A stretch of DNA of 50,024 nt from Oscillospiraceae bacterium (GTDB lineage: Bacteria; Bacillota; Clostridia; Oscillospirales; Oscillospiraceae), in contig JAEEZZ010000055.1 in NCBI GenBank assembly GCA_016292255.1, positions 1 to 50,024 of the forward strand, read 5' to 3'. The notes under the pieces were generated by a model. The model made no database searches. It was not told where the DNA came from and was given only the letters and a program-made list of their open reading frames with translations. This document shows, piece after piece, positions 27,301-33,976 of the stretch. The position numbers were made by a program, and so were the translations under genes. The first letter of the stretch is position 1; each line of letters opens with the position of its first letter.

Positions 27301-30300
27301 GCCATACATCGGATGGTTATCGGTATGATCCGACAGAATGTAGCGATAGCTCCGCTGCTCGTCCGTAAGCTCCGCGGCGGCGCCGGGGTCGGTGATCGCG
27401 GAGAGGAAGGCCGGCAGAAGCTGGGCCTTTCCGTTGGGATCCGCGCCCACGGGGATCGAAAATGCCCGGGGCCGCATGGTCAGCCAGACCCGGAAATAAT
27501 ACTGGTGGACGACCCCGTCCTTGTCCTTGTAGGCCTTGAAGAGCGTGTCGGGATAGTCGCCCTGCACCAGGGCTATGAACTCGTCGTCTTCGCCGATCCC
27601 TCCGACTCCGTCTGTGTCATAGTAGACCATCACGTGATCGATGTAGACCTCCATGGGGCTGACTGCATCCAGATACTCGGAGTCGTAGAAGAAGAACGTC
27701 ATCGTATTCTGGGTCAGATCCGCCTGCGTAATGGGGATCGTATCATTGCCCGCGTAGGCGCGGCCGTTGTACAGGATCACGTCCTCGGGGTCCTGCTGGA
27801 AGTTGACGGCCTGGAGGTTCTTCAGGTTTGCCAGGGAATAAACGCCGTTTTGGCTTGTGAAGCTGGCGGCTGTCGGCGTTATGCCTGCATTGTCGTCAAA
27901 ATAATCGGTCAGTCCGTTTGCAGAGATCGGCTGGAGAACGCCGTCGGCGTTTTTACGGAGCGAAGCGGTGTAGATCACGGGATTCCGCTCCATGAAATCG
28001 GACCACACCGCGTCATACTTCGTCGTATCGATGGTGCCGTCTGCCTCTTTCCGGGGCGTAGAGGGGTTGATATCCACTTTGAGGGTCTGCGTCCGCTCCA
28101 GAATGATATTGAGCTGGTAGGTATCGGTCAGCGCGCTCTGCTGCATCCCGTCCCAGAACATCTCAATGTACCATATTCTGCTGTCATCGGCGTTTCTGGT
28201 CACGACGCCGACCTTGGTCCCGGACTGATTGGTCATAAACAGGCCGTTGTCCGGAATGGTATAGCCGACGATGTTCGAGGCGTCAATGCAGAGCTTGGAG
28301 CCCACGTAGAGGTTGCCGGTCCCGGAGACGCCGCCGGTGCCTTCCACGATGGAGATTTTCGGCATGATGCTGAGATACAGGTCATTGCCCGTAATTGCCG
28401 TATAGGCGCCGGCCTCGTTGTCATCGTTGGCGGTATAGGCAACGACCTTGATCCCGTTGCCCGTATCGTAGCTGTTGGGGGAATAGTGGGTCGTCTCGAA
28501 CTCCCGACGGCGGAGGCTCCAGGTCAGCACGTCCACCTCGGTCCGGGTCCCGTTGCCGCAGGTCTCATCCCAGTCGCCGCTGTCGGTCCACTGCTTACAC
28601 ATTCTGAAGTTCGTCTCAAAGGTCGCGGTCTTGCCCCATGGCAGCTCGATTTCCTTTATGAACTCCCTTCCTCCCCAGGCGTCGTTTCCCCGATCCGAGC
28701 CGTAGTCTGACGATGGCCAGTACGATTCGTCGGGCGTCAACGCACGACTGCTGAACCAATAGTAATAATGATCGTTTGTCCCTTTGATCTCGTAATCTGC
28801 CGACTGATGATCATACGAATTGCCGCTTGTGGCGTAAAACTCCACGACCGGCCGCAGATACCTGTTCGTATTTCCAATGCCGAGTTTCTTCGTGCCGACC
28901 TGGTTCAGCCGCGTGGCAAAGACCATAGCGTCAAACAGGGTGCCGGCTTTTTCGATGCTGAGGATCGCTTGACTGTTATAGTTCGCGGAGATCCTGCAAT
29001 AGTTGTTGAAGGATTCCTGGGAGCCGCCGGTCGTCGTATAGCTCCAGTTGCCCATCGTTTTATTGACGCTGATGTCGCCGCCGTTATTGTTGGTGGCCTG
29101 ACCGACCATGACAGCCTTCAATTTGCTGGAGTAGCTTACGGTATCCTTGGCGTCGTCGGTATAGTTGCCGCCGAGCACGATCTCCCAATCCTGCCAGTAT
29201 TTGCTGCTCTCGCCGTCATAGTTCTGGATGTTGTCCCGGTTGAAGGCAAAATGGGGATAGACCGTATGCTGACGGGTCTGCTCCGGGATCTCCACCGTGG
29301 CGTAGAGCGTTTCCCCCTCCGGCAGACTGGAGTGGCCGGTGACCGCAGCATCCTCCGAACGGCCGATCAGAGCGTCGCTGCCCTGCCCGACCCGAGCGGA
29401 CACGTCCTCGCCGTCGCCGCCGGCCAGCAGAGAAGCAAGGTTCTGGCCGGAGCCGTCGGGCTTCTTTTCGGGCGACTCACCGACGATCGTCACGGTGATG
29501 CGTTCCGTAGACAGCTTGCAGAGCTCCTCCGTGCCGCCGCCCCGGAGCTCGGTCAGGACCAGCTCAAAGGTCTTTTCCGAATCGTCATCCGTGGCGATCA
29601 GTTCGATGGGGATCTCGATCTCGTCGATGGAACCGGCGAACGCCAGGTCGCCTTCCTTCTTTGCGTAGTCCACGCCGGCAATGGCGGTGCCATCCACGGT
29701 GGAATAATGGACCGTGACGTTGTAGCTCTTGCCGCCGGTACGGACGACCTTGACGCGGGCGGTGTTGTCGGCGCGGGAGACAGAGACCTGCTCCGCGGCG
29801 AAGCCGAGCTCGGAGGGCTCGCCCTTGTCATTATCGGAGACCATGAGCGTCAGGGTGTTGCACATATCGCTGAGCTGGCCGCCTTCGCAGGCCGCGATGG
29901 TGAGCAGGCCCAGCTCCGGCAGCTCTGCGAGCTCGTCGTCCCGGGCTGTGATGCGGATGTACTTCACGGTTTCGCCGTCGGCAAAGGTGAGGTCAAACCG
30001 GTAGACGGCGTAGTCCTCGTCGAAGACCAGCTCGGTGTAGCCGGTCTCCTCCTCGACCTCCAGATCCTCGGGAAGTGCGGGGGGCCCGGGGATGGGCTCA
30101 AAGGCTTCTCCCATGATGGATTCCGTGCAGGTCAGCACGCCGCCGTTCCCAAGGATGCAGCGGAAGTCCAGCCCGCTCCAGGTCCCGGTCTCATAGTTCC
30201 AGAGATCGCCCCAGCTCAGCGCCAGCTCCGCCTCGTTCGCGTCGCGAATGTCCTGCCAGGAGCCGTACTGCTTCACCTGCCAGCGGTAGCTTTCGGCAGG

Positions 30301-30867
30301 CTCGGAGATCGTCAGCTTCAGCTCGTCCTCGCTCTTCACGTCCTCCGGGACCTCCGGGACGACGATCGTGGCACTTGCGGCGGTCATTTGCCGCTCCGCC
30401 ATGGGGACGCCCAGCTCCTGATAGACTGCGAGAGGGTTCGGATTCTCGTATTCGATCCGAAGGTCCTGCTTGCCGGACGCGGCGTAGTCGTAAACCGAGC
30501 CTTCGCCGTCCGCCTGGGTGGTAACTGCAGGGGCGTAGGTGATCTTTGCGGTGACTCTGCCCACGGTGCCGCCCAGGCGGTATACCGGGATCAGAATGGT
30601 CTGCGGGATCTCTTCCCCGTCCTTCGTCTTTGAGCCGGGCTCGCCGACGTCGGCCTGGTGGGTCCCGAAGGCAAAGGTGCCGTAGGGATAGACTTCATTC
30701 CAGTCCTCCTCCACGGGGATCTCCCCTGTGGGGGTGACCAGGCTGCTGGGCTGCTCGCCCTGAGAAAGCTGCCGGGATTCCTCCGCCAGGATCTGCACGG
30801 GCAGCAGGGTGCCGACCATGCAGAGAGTCAGCACCAGGGCGATCAGACGCTTGATTGAGTTTTTCAT
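18316..30867 (-). CDS. giant secreted S-layer-anchored surface protein (4183 residues)
   Basis: A single intact frame of 12.5 kb. Signal peptide 1-28 (MKNSIKRLIALVLTLCMVG...ILA). Calx-beta-like domains lie in about 60-450; the clearest is near 350-440 with TVDGTAIAGVDY. A region at about 1585-1870 has long alternating hydrophobic/polar strands. A ~130-145-residue domain occurs twice (about 1911-2042 and 3066-3212). CARDB/Ig-like beta domains fill 2700-3500. Seven 39-residue Cys repeats span 3691-3963. Three SLH domains close the protein (about 4005-4183; NPFKDVKDEDYFF, NPFSDVKPEDYFF, NPFSDVKPEDYFY). SLH domains bind pyruvylated secondary cell-wall polymers. Probable adhesin or substrate-binding protein; no catalytic domain seen. 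ATG overlaps the upstream stop (ATGA), with GGAGG upstream. Confidence 0.92.
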   Translation of the reverse strand: MKNSIKRLIALVLTLCMVGTLLPVQILAEESRQLSQGEQPSSLVTPTGEIPVEEDWNEVYPYGTFAFGTHQADVGEPGSKTKDGEEIPQTILIPVYRLGGTVGRVTAKITYAPAVTTQADGEGSVYDYAASGKQDLRIEYENPNPLAVYQELGVPMAERQMTAASATIVVPEVPEDVKSEDELKLTISEPAESYRWQVKQYGSWQDIRDANEAELALSWGDLWNYETGTWSGLDFRCILGNGGVLTCTESIMGEAFEPIPGPPALPEDLEVEEETGYTELVFDEDYAVYRFDLTFADGETVKYIRITARDDELAELPELGLLTIAACEGGQLSDMCNTLTLMVSDNDKGEPSELGFAAEQVSVSRADNTARVKVVRTGGKSYNVTVHYSTVDGTAIAGVDYAKKEGDLAFAGSIDEIEIPIELIATDDDSEKTFELVLTELRGGGTEELCKLSTERITVTIVGESPEKKPDGSGQNLASLLAGGDGEDVSARVGQGSDALIGRSEDAAVTGHSSLPEGETLYATVEIPEQTRQHTVYPHFAFNRDNIQNYDGESSKYWQDWEIVLGGNYTDDAKDTVSYSSKLKAVMVGQATNNNGGDISVNKTMGNWSYTTTGGSQESFNNYCRISANYNSQAILSIEKAGTLFDAMVFATRLNQVGTKKLGIGNTNRYLRPVVEFYATSGNSYDHQSADYEIKGTNDHYYYWFSSRALTPDESYWPSSDYGSDRGNDAWGGREFIKEIELPWGKTATFETNFRMCKQWTDSGDWDETCGNGTRTEVDVLTWSLRRREFETTHYSPNSYDTGNGIKVVAYTANDDNEAGAYTAITGNDLYLSIMPKISIVEGTGGVSGTGNLYVGSKLCIDASNIVGYTIPDNGLFMTNQSGTKVGVVTRNADDSRIWYIEMFWDGMQQSALTDTYQLNIILERTQTLKVDINPSTPRKEADGTIDTTKYDAVWSDFMERNPVIYTASLRKNADGVLQPISANGLTDYFDDNAGITPTAASFTSQNGVYSLANLKNLQAVNFQQDPEDVILYNGRAYAGNDTIPITQADLTQNTMTFFFYDSEYLDAVSPMEVYIDHVMVYYDTDGVGGIGEDDEFIALVQGDYPDTLFKAYKDKDGVVHQYYFRVWLTMRPRAFSIPVGADPNGKAQLLPAFLSAITDPGAAAELTDEQRSYRYILSDHTDNHPMYGAAATTMTYVDIPLGGDVGEKGYYSETVNTLNDDKTKVIDSDTVSYFTWEPEYTGRLLVPFDNPTPIVDNNNITGGSVAIAGETPEMKDDGSYTYTEAGRNKVNANLGSFSGRTTFAIGVQEQVKPTRSTRAEPGINSPDDVKPETIAVGNVSSTPSTEKLLNMQSGGDGGGTSGTGPGSDVGATEFAPDLGTELPSLELELGDYVTIVMDGYEVGFAIGIPVYQYEDTNYSGSEKSQNESDGSKTTIKKDGDGNTIKENVKEENGVKTKSTTTIPAEPDAAGAKQVVTITETTDKDGKTTTKRTVELYYKKDWSDDKEDEKLIFKNTVNERAGEEPTRSEKAKESFKDANGGMATLKEFCKALTSPKKGSMKKFFDGFFEDEGLNNAKNGNTTSQKVQVTFKIQISIMFEYNPIDNCHYFKNAGLAGTLGFEFTIQHRFSFCPLIYVYLKIGVEVELKVSLSVLRNAKEGAAITSFEQGSLEGLSQGQKLVFALDMRDKPVDPEAGKPMGANTARGFHLDLQGKVYMEVFDNKACTGKALASGMLTGDGGTKEVLYEAYDKIVYVRLTPKKNQTVTASNLKPVIGATSKTVFDGLTITPGLSLEVGAGIGIDVLKFEIFIRTSVSISMTMGGYLEETESYEGFYISGFEWTLAAGFHLTILFFNYSMDCIAIGVEGAQHGTGGYFNWDISATAVDGNFTLWEKTTYTAADGKSLPDEPQPPTGFNFFKDNGDCSFFNANGSLTDTSDKPAAGQSWSFSENIRAHRWSGGKFKGEIPMNADLAVANADGAKLRFSTEEDEIWVYFSGTVKISSSDLASETTYKKSPAKLKFQNKGSTHTVDITANKGAKLDRFETPINGNDGGISGNTGLRARAKAQSLVHVSAPTDVSGTLAIHKPGEETRASNPTGTGDFQLSQYNTSGDARKLVDGLTVGYDYKLVQVGNENYLIYPIMPGPGQQPQLVLSRLVMTGNFTETAGLVHPLDESCDTPYLLLDNDGLTDLDYSAAAGDESIRVTWVSYGDANGESFVVKTRTISLQPGAELTTPVSMDSSEDFRWLTAAAGSQDLWAAAEGSGADNNALLKAWILAKNPNLTEENLDALEASDGTEAAAVYTWAALSALNDLHGSGSVLRTANGMEAEIPGESVENLKAYAVGGRTLVLYSTAQTAYFNDSDDGFVTVGVNHLDEITEQTERGVIRRLYLRSLDGSGFGAAKLLQTVIDFEGCTEDNLSAAVLKDGIYENNAIRTAQADPYFANLRFLTARLDSEAETLALFEMGGNTWMLRQADLETVLSGSGAVTLTPIFSETTGTDVCIGSDGDNLAVVYTAPVADSLSNAIFVAWWDTNLNTWGTPVILAMRDLQVYEDRVTYGMSGEDAEKAYLGKLTTGSGYTGSMNRLIFSNLQMSTRTVTGESGTKQQLMILTQGALTALQEKTFVREGKEDYTTVVPVSSTDGGSSTKVAFYAIAFGAGDQALGEARLGLSEYDFTTGKRLIGQVEFTNTGTVAVRASEANPITARLMANFPDNSESQELAAWELTTPIASGAKTVLTFYALPLNRNLPEGTVFSLELSEDASYFQSNAFCEVIDDLLTVEKQPELSISDFDMNFLRVKKNDDGENVAEFDLSLTVGNNGNKAADNVFLQFSYATGEKDDFGNDIYRPIDITGSELVTSLPFTKGTETPAQSGIYQMIDANGNSDLGPNFYRTVAGNTPGKGGLLCVPVSCFVNEGNFSGLHLRVEVYSDDDLELANLHYGVYTSDHHEYNPANNRVEQTFKHQTTFDVPARITTALGTTLTLPVSFLSTSAKPDLVLSEISDGTEGWEPRMGVCYYDADRQVIVAAPNAKAQALLEAGQKPTGILQIKDQSTNSIAAIAYTIGAMADGVNIYKDDASFTFFNADGTPTDVNASMASNPGWRFTTWGDTAGWTCGRVGELPMNCDLSVANQDGAYLSFETVADTMTIYYVGEIWVKSSVFGEEQYFPVSYTEPATNPATTKPAVIVFDNPEGQRHKVTIRASKGTMIDRYVATYKTNTVPETDPDAPVILWSRSFPDTASLLPGSSVPMTCYLIDASGLKSVRFNNRELTEETTPKLVKLDEGLWYFDFTFTKNGDYNVRVFDGAGNNSGGSFRVSWFNDVLSAGAISDAPGLKRGDLSFVDQNGAVVNTGSGIITTAPWLQSVYAPGEDEASSAYLFYDGVMSDAALEKDAGGERWKANWNGVYMVRVDREDGSWARAVAKIKNLDLSTPQDQDPILSVTAGTGSIGITASDDAGLQTLTVNGYGIPVSGTLYSGAFSVDCSGEYTVSLTDSAGNTVTKIVEITVPLTLREDLVAQSFSCANNEQKGSVTVDPTAISGGAFDDSVSSPASNVYRAIYSVALVPEGTAPQGTDFVALGNTAYTFQDLALGNYALYVRDSAGNEAIWDGGIQIAHPEVAWEKPSYQWSDDYSTVTATRCCSLDATHTETETVSTGASISQQPTCTEMGKTTYTAVFANRAFAAQTKTVTNVPALGHDKVNHEAQAPTCTEVGWEAYETCTRCDYSTYNEIPSLGHDKVNHPAQAPTCTEVGWDAYETCTRCDYTTYNEIPALGHDKVNHAAQAPTCTEIGWDAYETCTRCDYTTYNEIPALGHDKVNHEAQAPTCTEVGWDAYETCTRCDYSTYNEIPALGHDLIYHAPRQPSCTEVGWEAYDTCSRCDYTTYNEIPALGHDLVYHEARKPSCTEIGWEAYDTCTRCDYSNYTELPALGHDLIDHEAKTPSCTEIGWDAYENCSRCDYTTYNEIPALGHAWDEGAVTTEPCHQYPGVKTFTCTRCNETRTEDVPRLPNPFKDVKDEDYFFDPVMWALDNGVTAGVDESHYGPDETCARCQIVTFLWRANGSPEPNSTENPFSDVKPEDYFFKAVLWAAESGVTAGMGDGLFGPYCVCTRSQAMTFLWRAKGSPEPETEENPFSDVKPEDYFYTAVLWAVENGVTAGLGDGSFGVADECTRAQIITFLCKAYTQSNE
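18979..19797 (-). repeat. seven 117-bp coding repeats (39-residue Cys repeats)
   Basis: Seven head-to-tail units of exactly 117 bp encode LGHDxxxHxAxxPxCTExGW / xAYxxCxRCDYxxYxExPA. Each unit has a Cys at position 15 and a CxxC pair at 26/29, a rubredoxin- or zinc-ribbon-like spacing. Units 1-4 are nearly identical (HDKVNHxAQAPTC); units 5-7 are more diverged (HDLIYH, HDLVYH, HDLIDH), so the N-terminal end of the array seems to have been duplicated more recently. An eighth, divergent unit (LGHAWDEGAV...TFTCTRCNET) leads into the SLH domains. Confidence 0.95.
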
Positions 30868-31220
30868 AGCCGGTTTCCTCCGTTTTCGCGGCGTTCCGCG
30901 TCATGGGGAACGTCGGTTTGTTCGCGGGTTCGGTTCTTGCGGATGCAGAGCAGGGTGATGAGCACCCCCAGCAGGAAGGCCAGCACCACTGCCGCGATGA
31001 TCCCGCCGGTTTGCGCTTCCAGCAGGAAGGAGCCCATGGCGGCCTCGTTTCCGCCGCTCTGGGCGGCAATCGGTGTGGACGCAACGCTCAGGGTCAGCAC
31101 CACCAGCAGAACGCACAGGCTCAGACTGCACAAGGCCAGCCGCCTTCGTTCCCGCTTCCGTTTCAGCTGATCCCGGCGGCTCAACACCTGCTTCAGGGAT
31201 TCCGATGCGGTGTATTTCAT
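30864..31220 (-). CDS. small two-helix membrane protein coupled to the giant gene
   Basis: A 118-residue protein. It has a very basic N-terminus (RRDQLKRKRERRR), a membrane helix (about 28-46), a short outside loop (SGGNEAAMGSFLLEAQ), a second helix (about 71-92) and a cytoplasmic tail. I do not recognise a family. AAGGAGG precedes ATG at 31220, and its TGA overlaps the ATG of the giant gene, so the two are translated together. It might assist export or assembly of the surface protein, or act as a membrane-bound regulator of the neighbouring sigma factor. Confidence 0.75.
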   Translation of the reverse strand: MKYTASESLKQVLSRRDQLKRKRERRRLALCSLSLCVLLVVLTLSVASTPIAAQSGGNEAAMGSFLLEAQTGGIIAAVVLAFLLGVLITLLCIRKNRTREQTDVPHDAERRENGGNRL

Positions 31221-31243
31221 AGCGATCCGCCTCCTTACACCGA

Positions 31244-31272
31244 TTAGTACCGGCTGGACTGGAAATTAGTCA
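31244..31272 (-). promoter_or_regulatory. candidate non-consensus promoter of the giant-gene operon
   Basis: On the minus strand TGACTA (31267-31272), 17 bp, TACTAA (31244-31249), ending a few bases before the SD. Both boxes differ from housekeeping consensus. It is the only promoter-like pair between the upstream terminator and the gene, and may be read by the neighbouring ECF sigma factor. This is inference. Confidence 0.4.
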
Positions 31273-31290
31273 CTGAATTTTTGAAAAAAT

Positions 31291-31322
31291 AAAAAAACCT
31301 GCCGCCCCGAGGGGCAGCAGGT
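31291..31322 (-). terminator. terminator separating the sigma/PrsW operon from the giant-gene operon
   Basis: On the minus strand ACCTGCTGCCCC, a short loop, GGGCGGCAGGT and TTTTTTTATTTTTT form a classic rho-independent terminator (one G-U pair) 11 bp beyond the stop of the PrsW-like gene. Confidence 0.88.
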
Positions 31323-31333
31323 CGATCGTCGGT

Positions 31334-31957
31334 TTATCGCCGCATCCGCCTGTAGGGCGGGTAGATGGCCACGGCGGCCACCAGGGGCAGGCAGAAGCCC
31401 ACGTAGGAGGAGGCTCCCGGCTGGGAGACCAGCAGGTTGTACAGGCCGTGGAAGGTCATGGACACGGAGACCGCTCCCACGAAGCCCGCCAGCGACAGCA
31501 CCTGCAGGCGACGGGCCGCGATGATCCCCAGGCTCAGGGCCGCCACGCTGACGATGTGCATCACGCCCACCGCCAGCCCCCGGATCAGCACGAAGGAGAG
31601 GCCGATCTCCCCGGAGCCCAGCAGGGTGCAGCAGTTTTCAAAGGTGGCAAAGCCGGTGCCCAGGGCCACCGCCAGCAGCAGAAGGGCTTCGTCCTCAGGC
31701 TCCGACAGCAGCAGCAGGATCAGCAGGGGGATCAGCTTGATCAGCTCCTCCACCACCGGGGAGAGGAAGATCCGCACCTCCGTTGCCTCCCAGCCGACCA
31801 GCAGCCGGAGGAAGCCGGTCACGTAGGCCGACAGCAGGCAGGCCGCCATGCCGGAGACAAAGGCCAGCACATAGCGCCGGGCCTGATCCCGCACAAAGAG
31901 CATGGACAGCAGCAGGGGCGCGGCGATGCAGAGGAGAATATTTTCCGCGTAGATCAC
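31334..31957 (-). CDS. PrsW-type intramembrane metalloprotease
   Basis: A 207-residue polytopic protein with the PrsW signature set: PVVEELIKLIP (Glu70-Glu71), GFATFEN (Glu107), VGVMHIV (His134) and MTFHGLYN (His170), the residues proposed to hold the metal. In Bacillus subtilis PrsW makes the first cut in the anti-sigma factor RsiW and so frees an ECF sigma factor. Here the gene is third in an operon that begins with an ECF sigma factor, so the same job is likely, with the 260-residue membrane protein or the 118-residue protein as possible substrate. The start is a GTG overlapping the previous stop (GTGA). Confidence 0.87.
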   Translation of the reverse strand: MIYAENILLCIAAPLLLSMLFVRDQARRYVLAFVSGMAACLLSAYVTGFLRLLVGWEATEVRIFLSPVVEELIKLIPLLILLLLSEPEDEALLLLAVALGTGFATFENCCTLLGSGEIGLSFVLIRGLAVGVMHIVSVAALSLGIIAARRLQVLSLAGFVGAVSVSMTFHGLYNLLVSQPGASSYVGFCLPLVAAVAIYPPYRRMRR

Positions 31958-32736
31958 GGCGCCGCCTCCTCTCTTCGCAGGGCGATCAGCGCCAGGGTCG
32001 TACAGCAGACGGAGAAAAAGCTGGCAGCCAGGTAGCAGAAATCAGCGCTCATGTACATGGTGCTGACGGCCCAGCTCCAGCAGAACAGGGCCAGCGCCAG
32101 CTGGGCACAGGGGTCTGCCCGCCGGAGCAGCGCCGGGATCAGCCGCCGGAAGCCCCAGGCCAGCACCAGGAACATGAGAGCGTAGGCGCAAAAGTCGGCC
32201 CGGCCCTTCCAGGGCTCCGGGAGGGCAAAGGTCAGCCCCTGCAGCAGCAACAGCAGCCCTGCGGCGGCCCCCAGCAGACGCCACTCCCAGCGGGAGAAGA
32301 CGGCGGCCTGCTTCATAGATCGGACGACGACGCAGAGCAGATAGCCAAAGCTGAGCCCCACCAGGATATCCTGCAGCCATTCCCCGGACCAGGCGATCCA
32401 AAAGGCGGCGCTGGCCGCCGCAAACAGGCCGGTGCAGACGATCTCCCACCGCGCCTGGGCAAAGCGGCCCCGGAACACGGCGTTCAGGGTGGAGGCTAGC
32501 AGCAGAAAGGTCCCGATCTCCCCGAACTCGTTGGCGGCAAAGGGCATTCTGGCGTCCGGCCGGAGCAGATCATAGGCCAGCCAATACAAAAGGCTCATCA
32601 GATTGCTCACCAGGGCGAAGGTGAAGAAAACGGGCGCCATGGAGCGCCGGAAGGACAGGCTCCGGACGCAAAGCACGATCAGTATCACGTACACCGCGAT
32701 CGCCAGAGCGTTCAGAATGTACGACGCAAGCTCCAT
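31954..32736 (-). CDS. polytopic membrane protein (about eight helices) between sigma factor and PrsW
   Basis: A 260-residue, very hydrophobic protein with about eight predicted helices and only short loops (RPDARMPFAANEFGEIG and ALPEPWKGRADF are the longest). I do not recognise a family; the arrangement recalls 7TM/8TM sensor domains. By position it is the best candidate for the sensor or anti-sigma partner of the ECF factor, though it lacks an obvious cytoplasmic sigma-binding domain. The start is 43 bp after the sigma gene and its end overlaps prsW-like by 4 bp, so the three genes are one unit. Confidence 0.75.
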   Translation of the reverse strand: MELASYILNALAIAVYVILIVLCVRSLSFRRSMAPVFFTFALVSNLMSLLYWLAYDLLRPDARMPFAANEFGEIGTFLLLASTLNAVFRGRFAQARWEIVCTGLFAAASAAFWIAWSGEWLQDILVGLSFGYLLCVVVRSMKQAAVFSRWEWRLLGAAAGLLLLLQGLTFALPEPWKGRADFCAYALMFLVLAWGFRRLIPALLRRADPCAQLALALFCWSWAVSTMYMSADFCYLAASFFSVCCTTLALIALRREEAAP

Positions 32737-32778
32737 CAGCGGCCACGCTTTCCCGACGGCAAAGCCTCCGCCTTCCGT

Positions 32779-33330
32779 TCAGTAACCCGCATCATCAAAT
32801 CCCATCCTTTCCAGCTCCCCGCGCAGGGCCTGCTTGCCCCGCTTGATCAGATTGTAGATCTGGCTCACCCGCTTGCCCATGACCTGGGCGATCTCGGCGG
32901 GCTGCATTTGCTCCATGTACTGTAATTGCAGGACCTCCCGGTAGTCCGGGGCGATCCGTTCCAGCGCCAGGTAGAGCTGGCGATCCCGCTCCTCCCGCAG
33001 CAGAAGAAGCTCCGGCCCCTCGGACAGCCCCGGCTCATAGGACTCCAGGGGGGCCGTGCGGCGCTGCCGCCGAAGCTGCTTCATGGCCAGGTGCTTGCCC
33101 ACGGAGAACAGCCAGGTTTTGAAGCTGCTCTTGCCGGAGAAGATCGTGGGGCCGGCTGCCACCTCGGCAAAGGCGTCCAGCATCAGCTCCTCGGCGTCCG
33201 CCTCGCTGCGGACGAAGCCGATGAGGAAGAGGGTCAGGCCCTCCCGGTGGCGCTCCAGCAGGCAGCGCAGCGCCTCGTTGTCCCCGTGCTTGAGATACTG
33301 CTGGTACAGCACTTCATCGGACAAGTCCAC
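32779..33330 (-). CDS. ECF-type RNA polymerase sigma factor, head of the surface-signalling operon
   Basis: A 183-residue sigma factor. Region 2 is at about 10-90 (LYQQYLKHGDNEALRCLLERH, DAEELMLDAFAEV, FSGKSSFKTWLFSVGKHLAMKQLRRQ). Region 4 is at about 115-172 (LALERIAPDYREVLQLQYMEQM with helix-turn-helix PAEIAQVMGKRVSQIYNLIKRGKQAL). The start is a GTG with a GGGGGTGA site upstream. A strong housekeeping promoter precedes it, so the factor is probably made constitutively and held inactive until the PrsW step. Likely target: the divergent-looking promoter of the giant surface-protein operon. Confidence 0.9.
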   Translation of the reverse strand: MDLSDEVLYQQYLKHGDNEALRCLLERHREGLTLFLIGFVRSEADAEELMLDAFAEVAAGPTIFSGKSSFKTWLFSVGKHLAMKQLRRQRRTAPLESYEPGLSEGPELLLLREERDRQLYLALERIAPDYREVLQLQYMEQMQPAEIAQVMGKRVSQIYNLIKRGKQALRGELERMGFDDAGY

Positions 33331-33372
33331 CCCGGATCACCCCCCACCGGACGCGCTTTTCTGATTGGGTCT

Positions 33373-33401
33373 ATTATACTTGATTCTTCGACGTTTTTCA
33401 A
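33373..33401 (-). promoter_or_regulatory. housekeeping promoter of the sigma/PrsW operon
   Basis: On the minus strand TTGAAA (33396-33401), 17 bp, TATAAT (33373-33378), about 43 bp before the GTG start. Confidence 0.85.
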
Positions 33402-33409
33402 TCGCGTAT

Positions 33410-33646
33410 TCAATTTCTCTGCCCGCAATTTCGTGATCCCGCGATTTGAACGCTGGCGGACAACTGCGCGGACAGCTTTTCGAAAAACGCGAGGTAAAAC
33501 CCCACCCGCTCCCGCCAAAGCGTCGCGGCGGCCTGCGTTCCCATGGGCAGCTCCATCAGTTCCCCCAGACGGGAGATCCGTTTGGCCACGTAGTCCAGCT
33601 TCTGCTTCAAAAACGCCTCTGTTTGTTCGATCCATGCGGCATTCAT
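33410..33646 (-). CDS. hypothetical helical protein, 78 residues
   Basis: A short frame beginning MNAAWIEQTEAFLKQKLDYVAKRISRLGEL, largely amphipathic helix with heptad-like spacing. Its last ~15 residues (VQIAGSRNCGQRN) look like read-through. GAAGGGAG lies 9 nt before the ATG, which supports a real start. I know no family. It sits between repeat elements and the sigma-operon promoter, so its 3' end may be truncated. Confidence 0.45.
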   Translation of the reverse strand: MNAAWIEQTEAFLKQKLDYVAKRISRLGELMELPMGTQAAATLWRERVGFYLAFFEKLSAQLSASVQIAGSRNCGQRN

Positions 33647-33700
33647 TTGTTGTTTCTCCCTTCTGTTTCAACTTTTCGATTTGCCAGCTTTACCGAAGGG

Positions 33701-33832
33701 TGCGTCCCGTGGCGCACTGGTGTGCGCCGCTACGGTACCTCGTCGATTGTAGGGGGCGGCGTCCCCGACGCCCCGAACGTGCCGTTTTCTGATCCCTGCG
33801 GGCCGTCGAGGACGCCGGCCCCTACGAAGGGT
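33701..33832. repeat. three palindromic CTACG-type elements in a row
   Basis: GTGGCGCACTGGTGTGCGCC followed by GCTACGG (about 33710-33735), then GTAGGGGGCGGCGTCC/GACGCC (about 33749-33773), then GGACGCCGGCCCCTACGAAGG (about 33810-33832). The first is shared with 7570-7606. The last ends 4 bp from the stop of a truncated Nudix frame. Confidence 0.75.
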
Positions 33833-33835
33833 TTC

Positions 33836-33955
33836 TCATGGATCCTCCACCCTCCGGGCCGTTTTTGTTGATCCTCTGTTTTCTTTTTCCAGATACGCCC
33901 GGATCAGCAGCAGCTTCCCGTCCACAAAAATGATGCCGCGAACCGCCGTTCTCAC
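33836..33955 (-). pseudogene. 5' stub of a Nudix hydrolase
   Basis: From a GTG at 33955 (GGAG 4 nt upstream) the frame reads MRTAVRGIIFVDGKLLLIRAYLEKE. This is the first beta-strands of a Nudix domain (pattern VRGIIxxDGKLLLIR), but the frame stops after 39 codons and never reaches the Nudix box GX5EX7REUXEEXGU. The break lies next to a repeat element. It would have been the fourth gene of the TfoX-methyltransferase-GNAT cluster. Confidence 0.55.
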
Positions 33956-33976
33956 CAGCTCCGGCAAATCGTCCGT

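Noticed and set aside
20296..30633. Very long plus-strand reading frames (1523, 906 and 621 codons) opposite the giant gene
   Set aside because: They are antisense shadows caused by GC-biased third positions; composition is His/Gln/Gly/Asp-rich without domains, and the minus-strand gene has a signal peptide, SLH domains and SD.
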